Position numbers and translations under genes: made by a program
Assembly: GCA_040755695.1 (NCBI GenBank)
Contig: JBFMAK010000001.1
Span: forward strand, 316,637-380,636
DNA from: Candidatus Diapherotrites archaeon
GTDB lineage: Archaea > Iainarchaeota > Iainarchaeia > Iainarchaeales > 1-14-0-10-31-34
Length of the DNA stretch: 64,000 nt
Direction: 5' to 3'
Notes under the pieces: generated by a model
Databases searched by the model: none
What the model was told of the DNA's origin: nothing
What the model saw: only the letters and a program-made list of their open reading frames with translations
In this document: in pieces, positions 58,688 through 64,000 of the stretch
How the letters are laid out: each line of letters begins with the position of its first letter
How positions within the stretch are numbered: position 1 is the stretch's first letter

Positions 58688-59617
58688 TCACCTCTTTTCA
58701 AATACAATCAACCCTGCTCCAATCAGTCCTGCCTTGCCTCCAAATCTTGCCTTGAGCACTTTTGCTTTTTTTGCAGGGTTCCTGAATGCCCTTTTCTTCA
58801 TTTCCTTTATTCCTTCCCTCACCAGAATTTTTGAGTTTGAAAGGCCTCCGCCTAATACTATTGCGTCAGGGTTCAGGGCATTGACAATGTTCGCTAACCC
58901 TATTCCCAAATACTGGCCTTCAATTTTCATTATTTCCATTGCGCTCCTGTCCCCTTTTCTTGCAGAGTCATCCACTTTTTTTGGGGTCAAAGGCCATAAT
59001 TTCTTCATTAAAGTTTTCCTGTTTGAATTCAAAGCGAATTCCGCTCTCCTCATTATTGCTCTAATGCTTAAGTATTCCTCCCAGCAGCCAGAGTTCCCGC
59101 AAGGGCATTTAGGGCCATTAAAATTTATTACAGTGTGGCCTAATTCTCCTGCTGTTCCACTTGCCCCAGAATAAATTTTTTTGTTTAATATTATTCCCGA
59201 ACCTATTCCAGTGCCTAAAGTGATGCCCACAACGAAATTGTATTTTCTTGCTGAACCTTTCATTGCTTCAGCGTAAGCCATCAGGTTAGCGTCATTTTCC
59301 AATACAGCCAGTTTCCTGAATTTTTTTTGGAGGAAGTTTTTCAGATTGAAGCCGTTCAGCGAGGGAAGGTGGGCGCTTTTAATTATTATGCCTTTCTTTT
59401 GGTTTATGCCCCCAGCAAAGCCTATTCCTATTCCTTCAATTTTCTTGTTTTTTGGCATTACAAGAGAAATGCATTGCACCAAGTTCTTCAGTACGGCATT
59501 CTTTCCTGCGCTTGCATTGGTTTCAGTTGAATTGAATGCAATGATTTTTTCATTCCTGTCTATTAATGCAGAGCGAATTGAACTGCCTCCTAAATCAACG
59601 CCTATTGAATAATTCAT
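58688..59617 (-). CDS. ROK-family sugar kinase, probable glucokinase
   Basis: 309 residues. SIGVDLGGSSIRSALIDRNE is the N-terminal ATP/phosphate loop; GIGIGFAGGINQKKG and LENDANLMAYAEA include the sugar-binding E-N-D. FVVGITLGTGIGSGII is the second phosphate motif. The ROK zinc signature is CPCGNSGCWEEYLS, complete with three cysteines and the histidine in GELGHTVI. ROK enzymes phosphorylate glucose, N-acetylglucosamine or N-acetylmannosamine; glucokinase is favoured here because the PGI gene is directly upstream. The start lies inside copy B of the tandem stem-loop leader, so expression may be controlled at translation. Confidence 0.9.
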   Translation of the reverse strand: MNYSIGVDLGGSSIRSALIDRNEKIIAFNSTETNASAGKNAVLKNLVQCISLVMPKNKKIEGIGIGFAGGINQKKGIIIKSAHLPSLNGFNLKNFLQKKFRKLAVLENDANLMAYAEAMKGSARKYNFVVGITLGTGIGSGIILNKKIYSGASGTAGELGHTVINFNGPKCPCGNSGCWEEYLSIRAIMRRAEFALNSNRKTLMKKLWPLTPKKVDDSARKGDRSAMEIMKIEGQYLGIGLANIVNALNPDAIVLGGGLSNSKILVREGIKEMKKRAFRNPAKKAKVLKARFGGKAGLIGAGLIVFEKR

Positions 59618-59664
59618 TTAAATTTTCCTCTTAAAATTTAAATATTTCAAGCTTTGCTTGAAAT
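59616..59664 (-). promoter_or_regulatory. Tandem stem-loop leader, copy B (Shine-Dalgarno sequence in the loop)
   Basis: On the minus strand, stem 1 is ATTTCAAGC/GCTTGAAAT (59656-59664 and 59644-59652) with a 3-nt AAA loop. Stem 2 is ATTTAAATTTT/AAAATTTAAAT (59633-59643 and 59616-59626), whose loop AAGAGG is the ribosome site of the ROK kinase. The PGI stop codon touches the 5' arm. Relative to copy A the stem-1 arm changes AA/TT to GC/GC, a compensating pair of changes. Confidence 0.6.
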
Positions 59665-60884
59665 CATTTTTTTTGCTCCTTGAATTTTTTTCTGTACTCG
59701 AAGGAAATCCTCTTGCTTTCCTCTACTTGGGGCTGGTCAAAAGGGTTGACCTTGCGCAGGACAGCAGAATAGAACGCAAAGTACTGCAGTAAGGCAATTA
59801 ATTCTCCTGCAGAGAATTCATTCACTGAATCAATTGATAGAATAACAGAGGGGATTCCATGCTTTGTTGCATCCTCTGAAGTGCCCTTGAACTCGAATTC
59901 TAATGACTTAAAGTAAGGCACTCCATTCAATTCCCCTATTGTTCCGTCTCTCAGCTTGATTTTCTTTAATTCTTCTGGCACTGAAACCCTGTTTTTTTCG
60001 TCTTCCTGCCTTTCAATTCTAATGAACAGGCCAGCAATATTTTTTCTGCCTCCAAAAAACCTTTGGTTTGTGTGATGCTGTGATTCTGGCGCCAGGTAAC
60101 CAAAAACTGTCAGGCCTTTTCCTTCTTTTGCAAATGTTTCATGAATCAATTGAATGATTAAAGGCAGGAATGCTGTAATCCTTGCCGAATAAACTGGAAT
60201 GAATAATTCAGTGAAGCCTTTCTGCTCTAATTCGTACAATGCTGCACTTAATTTCAGCGCGGGATTTCTTTCAATCGGAATCGAGGGAGAGCATTTATTG
60301 TACATTTCCCTTGCGCCCTCCAAGATTTTTTCTGCTTTGATTCCAAAAAGCATTGCAGGAATAAAAGCATAAGAGCTTGTTCCTGCAAACCTGTCGCATA
60401 ACTTCGGGGCAGGAAAGAATGGAATCTTTTTTTTCCTTGCAATTTCAATTAATGCCCCTGTATCCGGGAGGGTGATAATTAATTTTTTGTATTCCTTGAA
60501 GTAAAGCATTATTTCTATTACTCCAATGTTCACGCCTGAACTGCTTATGACCAAGACAAGGGAGTCTTTTTTGCTGTACTTTGCTTTCACTTCGTTCAGG
60601 AAGTCTGGCTCCATTGTGCAGATTATCTCCAAATTCTTTTCTGTCCTGTCTTTTGCTAGGACCCCATAGAATGCCTTGAAGGAATTAATGCTGCCTCCAT
60701 TTCCAACCAAAATTATGTTCTTGTATTTCATGAAAGGCTTTAATTTTTTTTCCAGTGCAGTGAAGTCTGTTTCCTGCGATGCAAAAGAAGGCTTTCCAAG
60801 CATTCTTATTTCAGCCAGTTTTTCCCTCAGATTGGAGAAATCCCTCTCTGTTACAGTCGAATGCTCAAGCCTTAATTCAATCAT
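59664..60884 (-). CDS. pgi: Glucose-6-phosphate isomerase, short PGI type
   Basis: 406 residues from the ATG at 60884; a TTG two codons earlier is possible. The enzyme isomerises glucose-6-phosphate and fructose-6-phosphate. SIS motifs are visible: ILVGNGGSINSFKAFYG and LVISSSGVNIGVIEIM. The PGI signature near the C-terminus, VNPFDQPQVEESKRISFEYR, includes the catalytic lysine region. AGTSSYAFIPAMLFGI and PESQHHTNQRFFGG match the archaeal/bacterial short PGI (about 400 residues). The length is normal for this type. The stop codon lies at the 5' edge of the stem-loop leader of the ROK kinase. It probably starts the operon pgi-ROK-rpiA-nudix. Confidence 0.92.
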   Translation of the reverse strand: MIELRLEHSTVTERDFSNLREKLAEIRMLGKPSFASQETDFTALEKKLKPFMKYKNIILVGNGGSINSFKAFYGVLAKDRTEKNLEIICTMEPDFLNEVKAKYSKKDSLVLVISSSGVNIGVIEIMLYFKEYKKLIITLPDTGALIEIARKKKIPFFPAPKLCDRFAGTSSYAFIPAMLFGIKAEKILEGAREMYNKCSPSIPIERNPALKLSAALYELEQKGFTELFIPVYSARITAFLPLIIQLIHETFAKEGKGLTVFGYLAPESQHHTNQRFFGGRKNIAGLFIRIERQEDEKNRVSVPEELKKIKLRDGTIGELNGVPYFKSLEFEFKGTSEDATKHGIPSVILSIDSVNEFSAGELIALLQYFAFYSAVLRKVNPFDQPQVEESKRISFEYRKKFKEQKK

Positions 60885-60929
60885 TCTCAAAAACCAGAAA
60901 ATAAAAAGGGCGAAACAAAATAAAAGGCT

Positions 60930-61775
60930 TTACTTTTTGCCCTTCAATATTGCCGGGTAAGCTTCAATCAATTCTGATGCAATGAACGAATTTCCTTTTT
61001 CCTTGAATGCTGTTTCGCCTGCTTTTCCGTTCAGGAAGGCTGCAGCGCACGCTGAATCAAAGGAGGAATTCTTCTGTGCAGCAAATCCTGCGCATAGGCC
61101 TGCCAGTGTGTCTCCTGTTCCTGCCACTGCCATCCTTGGATTGCCTGTTGAATTCAGTTTCAATTGGGATGGAGAGGCAATGATGTCAATCCTTCCTTTG
61201 AGAAGAATAATGCAATTGAATTTTCTTGCTGTATCTTTCACCAGCTCAATCTTCTGCTCCAATTCTTTTGGTAATGCAGAACTAAAGCATAATTCAAATT
61301 CTTTTGAGTGGGGCGTGAGAAGAAATTCATTCAATTTCAGTCCAGAGCAGACCTTTATTGCGTCTGCGTCCAGAATCAAGGGCTTAGGGCATTCCTGAAT
61401 GAATTCGCGGGCGAAATCCACTGCTTCTTCGTTTAATGTCAGGCCATTGCCTAAAAGCACTGCATCAGCCTGTTCTGTAAGTTCTAATGCTTTTTCTACT
61501 GCGCTTGAATCAAAGTAATTTCCCTTGAATTTAATTGATATAAGGTCAGGGCTCAAATTGTTGACTGCAAGAGCTGCCTTTTCAGGGGCAAAAATTCTTA
61601 CTAGGTCGACCCCGCTCCTTAGAGCGCTCATTCCTGCAAGGTAAAGCGAGCCAGAATAATCAATTGAGCCCCCAATTATCAGCACTACACCATTCTCTCC
61701 CTTGTGCGCTTCAGGGTCTCTCCTTTTCAGGCACTTCCTTAAATCCAAGACTGAAACAAAAGAATTCTCTTTCAT
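60930..61775 (-). CDS. nnrD: ADP/ATP-dependent NAD(P)H-hydrate dehydratase
   Basis: 281 residues of the ribokinase-like dehydratase domain alone. VVLIIGGSIDYSGSLYLAGM binds the nucleotide, SALRSGVDLVRIFAPEKAA and PLILDADAIKV follow, and NPRMAVAGTGDTLAGLCAGF is the catalytic GTGD signature. It repairs hydrated NAD(P)H. The epimerase domain (NnrE) that is often fused at the N-terminus is absent here and would have to be encoded elsewhere. It is on the same strand as pgi and 45 nt upstream, but a TATA-like CTTTTTATTTT lies in between, so pgi can be expressed separately. Confidence 0.92.
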   Translation of the reverse strand: MKENSFVSVLDLRKCLKRRDPEAHKGENGVVLIIGGSIDYSGSLYLAGMSALRSGVDLVRIFAPEKAALAVNNLSPDLISIKFKGNYFDSSAVEKALELTEQADAVLLGNGLTLNEEAVDFAREFIQECPKPLILDADAIKVCSGLKLNEFLLTPHSKEFELCFSSALPKELEQKIELVKDTARKFNCIILLKGRIDIIASPSQLKLNSTGNPRMAVAGTGDTLAGLCAGFAAQKNSSFDSACAAAFLNGKAGETAFKEKGNSFIASELIEAYPAILKGKK

Positions 61776-61823
61776 GCATAACAGGAAAGAGCAAAGTTTT
61801 TATAAGGAATTAGAAAAAATGAG

Positions 61824-62516
61824 TCAAATTTTTTTGTCATTGATTAATTCTATTATCATTTTAGGGAAAATTTTGCTTTCTGCTTTTCTTAGCCTTTCAT
61901 GGAAAGTTCTCCTTGGAATGCCTGTTATTTCGGCCAGATCATTTAAGGTTGCTTTTTTGGGCCATTCGTAATAGCCGTGAGCCAATGCATGCTTTAATGC
62001 AGTCAATTGCTTTTCTGTAAGCTGTCCAGAATCTGTTTCTGTTTTTAATTTTTTTATTTTTAGAATCTTTACTTCTCCGAATTCTTCTAATTCGCTTAGC
62101 AATCTTTTCAGATTTTTTGGGTTAGTTGAAATGAGAGAATGAATTTCAAAACCTTCTGTTACCTCTACAGGTTTATCATAAATTGCTCCTTTTTTAAGCA
62201 ACCGGTCATTAATAGAAGATAATGCATTAACCCTTATCAAGGCGAGATTTTCAAGACCTCTTCTATTAATGATTTCCACTTTATTTACATTTGGAAATCT
62301 TTTGAGGTAAGAAAAATAATTTTCTAATGCTGTCTTGCTTGGGCCATTGACTTTCCAGAATAATTGGTAATTAATCCTGTTCTTTTTTGCGCTTAAAACA
62401 TTGATATTGCTTACCTGCTCTAATTTTATTTCAGGAAATTTTCTTGTTGTTTCACTGGCAAAGCAGTCCTGATGGAATACAGCAATATCTGCAAGCTTAA
62501 AATTTCCTTTTCCCAT
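61824..62516 (-). CDS. HTH_10 (bacterio-opsin activator type) regulator
   Basis: 230 residues. The C-terminal DNA-binding part is the HTH_10/Bat type: LTEKQLTALKHALAHGYYEW, PKKATLNDLAEITGIPRRTF, HERLRKAESKIFPKMI. The N-terminal 170 residues form a mixed sensor domain of unknown ligand, with an ordered FKLADIAVFHQDCFASE start. Such regulators are common in archaea and activate or repress one nearby gene. This one is divergent from the small peptide and radical SAM/SPASM genes, with a palindrome GACATATGTC in the spacer, so it is the likely regulator of that cassette. A TATA-like TATATATAA lies about 25 nt upstream of its start. Confidence 0.88.
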   Translation of the reverse strand: MGKGNFKLADIAVFHQDCFASETTRKFPEIKLEQVSNINVLSAKKNRINYQLFWKVNGPSKTALENYFSYLKRFPNVNKVEIINRRGLENLALIRVNALSSINDRLLKKGAIYDKPVEVTEGFEIHSLISTNPKNLKRLLSELEEFGEVKILKIKKLKTETDSGQLTEKQLTALKHALAHGYYEWPKKATLNDLAEITGIPRRTFHERLRKAESKIFPKMIIELINDKKI

Positions 62517-62552
62517 ACAAATATCCTGTTTTTGTTATATATAATCCTTTTG

Positions 62553-62562
62553 GACATATGTC
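62553..62562. promoter_or_regulatory. 10-bp palindrome in the divergent spacer, possible operator
   Basis: GACATATGTC is perfectly palindromic, 37 bp from the HTH_10 start and 53 bp from the peptide start, next to the TATA-like sequence of the regulator. It is short, so chance occurrence is not excluded. Confidence 0.35.
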
Positions 62563-62614
62563 ACTATTCTGCATTTCTATTACTTAAGTTGGAATTATTT
62601 AGGAGGAATAAAAA

Positions 62615-62767
62615 ATGAAGGCTTTGTGTTTAGCTAAAGTAATTTTAGAAAAAAGATCAGTCAATGAAGTTGAAAATAGTGATGAAATATTGAGCAATAT
62701 CGCCGATAGTCACTCACTTAGAGGAAAAAATGGGGCTCTACAGGAATCTTGCCTCGGTTTTTTTTAG
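62615..62767 (+). CDS. 50-residue peptide, candidate RiPP precursor
   Basis: A 50-codon frame with the best Shine-Dalgarno sequence in the window (AGGAGG at 62601-62606, 8 nt before the ATG). The peptide reads MKALCLAKVILEKRSVNEVE, then NSDEILSNIADSHSL and a C-terminal RGKNGALQESCLGFF; the last 15 residues have one cysteine (C46). The charged middle (EVENSDEIL) could be a leader and the polar/aromatic end a core. It lies 35 nt upstream of the radical SAM/SPASM gene and divergent from the HTH_10 regulator, the usual precursor-maturase order. It has no similarity I recognise. Alternatives are a leader peptide that regulates the enzyme, or a small protein with another role. Confidence 0.55.
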   Translation: MKALCLAKVILEKRSVNEVENSDEILSNIADSHSLRGKNGALQESCLGFF

Positions 62768-62802
62768 TCGCCAATTAAAATTTTAATCAGTTGAAAATTG
62801 CA

Positions 62803-63825
62803 ATGATTGAAAAGCTTGTTATAGGTTATCTGATAACAAATTATTCCTGCAACAATAAATGCGAGTGGTGTTATGCCGCTCCAGCTGGATTCAATAAAAA
62901 AGAAATGGATTTAACCACTGCAAAAAATTCTTTAAAATTGATGAAAAGCGTTGGAATTAATTTTGTTGGTCTGTGCGGTGGAGACTCAACTTTATACAGT
63001 CATTTATTTGAGGTGCTTCTTTACGCTAAAAAATTAGGGCAAAAAGTTAATATTTATACGAATGGAAGAAAACTGGCTGAAAATGAATTTGTTTTGAAAT
63101 TAAAGGAAGCAGGAATAAACAGGGTTAATTTTTCAGTTCAGAGCTCTTCAGCTAAATTCCATGATGAAATGGTGCAAGTAAAAGGGGCTTTTAATGAAAC
63201 GGTTAAAGGAATCGAAAACTGCTTTCAAGAGGGAATTCCTTTAACCGTCCAGACAGTTGTTTGTCATACAAAATTTAAGATTTATAAAGAAATAATGGAT
63301 AAATTTTCTTATTCTGATCCTTGTTATGTTTTTTACAGGGAAATCCCGAAGGTAAACAAAAATTTGTTTAATGCAAAAGTGCTATCAAACAAAAAAACAG
63401 TTGAAATACTCAGGAAAATTGGAATATATGCAATTAAGAAAGATTACACTTTTGAACTGTTTTCGAGAATGCCTTTGTGCTGGTTTGATTCCAAAGATTT
63501 AGAATTATTTAAGGGAAAACTTTATGCCCATTGCCACATCCTATCTGGTCAAAATCTTGTAGTGGATGTTAATGGCAAAGTACTGCCCTGCCCTATATGG
63601 GTTGGTTGCCATTCAATGAATTTAATTAAAGGAAAAAAATTTACTTCAAAAAAAGAATTTTTAAGGCAGTGGAATGAAGGCTCACCAGTTAAACTCAGAA
63701 AAAAACTTCTGTACAAGCCATCAAACAATTGCATTGATTGCAAGTTTTGGGGCAAAGAATGCACTGCTGGCTGCCCATTAATTCCATTAGAATTGCCGGC
63801 AAAAAATCAGCAGCAAATTAACTGA
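62803..63825 (+). CDS. Radical SAM/SPASM peptide-modifying enzyme candidate
   Basis: 340 residues from the ATG at 62803, with TATA-like TTAAAATTTT about 25 nt upstream; the TTG at 62791 is an alternative. The core cluster motif is CNNKCEWC (C16, C20, C23). GLCGGDSTLY replaces the usual GGEP with GGD. A C-terminal SPASM domain is clear: C244, then G258-x4-C263, then CIDCKFWGKECTAGC (C310, C313, C320, C324), enough for auxiliary [4Fe-4S] clusters. SPASM enzymes such as AlbA and PqqE act on ribosomal peptides or on amino-acid side chains. The adjacent 50-residue peptide makes it a RiPP maturase candidate; tRNA or metabolite modification cannot be excluded. Confidence 0.85.
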   Translation: MIEKLVIGYLITNYSCNNKCEWCYAAPAGFNKKEMDLTTAKNSLKLMKSVGINFVGLCGGDSTLYSHLFEVLLYAKKLGQKVNIYTNGRKLAENEFVLKLKEAGINRVNFSVQSSSAKFHDEMVQVKGAFNETVKGIENCFQEGIPLTVQTVVCHTKFKIYKEIMDKFSYSDPCYVFYREIPKVNKNLFNAKVLSNKKTVEILRKIGIYAIKKDYTFELFSRMPLCWFDSKDLELFKGKLYAHCHILSGQNLVVDVNGKVLPCPIWVGCHSMNLIKGKKFTSKKEFLRQWNEGSPVKLRKKLLYKPSNNCIDCKFWGKECTAGCPLIPLELPAKNQQQIN

Positions 63826-63849
63826 AAATAATCGATGGTAAGCTTTTGC

Positions 63850-63862
63850 CCTTATCATAAGG
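63850..63862. promoter_or_regulatory. 13-nt palindrome upstream of the last gene
   Basis: CCTTAT, C, ATAAGG: perfect arms just upstream of the TATA-like TTTAAATAAA of the signal-anchored gene. It could be a BRE-proximal operator or a weak hairpin ending the radical SAM transcript. Confidence 0.3.
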
Positions 63863-63909
63863 TTATCTTTAAATAAATGAAGTATTTTCATATTAACGGT
63901 GAATTTAAA

Positions 63910-64000
63910 ATGGACTTGAAATTTGCTTTAGGAATAATATTTGTACTGGTTGTCTTGGGTTTTGGGTTTTTTTATTTGGATAACCAGCCTTCAGAAACAG
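63910..64000 (+). CDS. N-terminus of a signal-anchored protein (cut by window edge)
   Basis: Only 30 codons are visible: MDLKFALGIIFVLVVLGFGF then FYLDNQPSET, a classical uncleaved signal anchor with one TM helix and the start of an extracytoplasmic part. The start ATG has GGTGA upstream (63899-63903), and TATA-like TTTAAATAAA lies near 63870. It is on the same strand as the radical SAM/SPASM gene, 84 bp downstream, but seems to have its own promoter. What it does cannot be judged from this fragment. Confidence 0.6.
   Translation, partial: MDLKFALGIIFVLVVLGFGFFYLDNQPSET

Overview
This window comes from a low-GC archaeon. The archaeal assignment is firm. It rests on transcription factor B with its zinc ribbon, ribosomal protein eS8, a short EndA-type tRNA-splicing endonuclease, the Hef helicase-nuclease, archaeal-type TrpRS, FtsZ, a histone-fold protein, TrmB, HTH_10 and PadR-type regulators, and TATA boxes about 25-30 nt upstream of many start codons (leaderless genes). 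Very tight packing, no tRNA or rRNA, many secreted proteins of unknown function and a bacterial-type MetK suggest a DPANN-like lineage (Diapherotrites/Iainarchaeota would fit). That lineage call is inference only.

Layout. 1-10.1 kb: a surface-glycan cluster (two GT2, one GT4, a DegT-type aminotransferase, two polytopic GT-C-like proteins, two radical SAM enzymes). 10.1-15 kb: SufS, a YbaK-type deacylase, a membrane protein, bacterial-type MetK and an XRE-CBS regulator. 15-30.4 kb: the secretome block, with an operon of three signal-peptide/TM-anchored beta-rich proteins, a TrmB regulator and large cysteine-rich secreted proteins, interrupted by an AbiEi/AbiEii module with a 28-bp palindrome at its promoter. 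30.4-38.3 kb: nitroreductase, XPD/Rad3 helicase, VapBC, a second nucleotidyltransferase/wHTH module with its own perfect palindrome, and a class I aminotransferase. 38.3-46.4 kb: NYN nuclease, TrpRS, EndA, small basic proteins, a lipoprotein, an IscS-IscU operon headed by a PadR-like regulator with a cysteine tail, a lone Cas4-like nuclease and the remnant of a type IIG restriction-modification enzyme. 46.4-57.6 kb: histone-fold protein, Hef, a frameshifted gene, a PPC/DUF296 protein, a methyltransferase, FtsZ with a repeat-laden upstream region, a compact STT3/AglB-like transferase, eS8 and TFB. 57.6-61.8 kb: a sugar-phosphate operon (PGI, ROK kinase, RpiA, NUDIX) and NAD(P)HX dehydratase. 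61.8-64 kb: a HTH_10 regulator divergent from a 50-codon peptide and a radical SAM/SPASM enzyme.

How the genes fit together. The glycan genes plus the STT3-like enzyme could supply N-glycosylation of the many secreted proteins. IscS/IscU would feed the Fe-S clusters of the radical SAM enzymes, the XPD helicase and the Cas4-like nuclease. PGI, ROK kinase and RpiA link hexose phosphate to pentose phosphate.

Most novel points: (1) a RiPP-like cassette at 62.5-63.8 kb; (2) a tandem stem-loop leader present at two sites 37 kb apart, with covarying arms and the Shine-Dalgarno sequence in a loop; (3) an array of TTATGTAG motifs upstream of ftsZ; (4) the cysteine-tailed regulator heading the isc operon.
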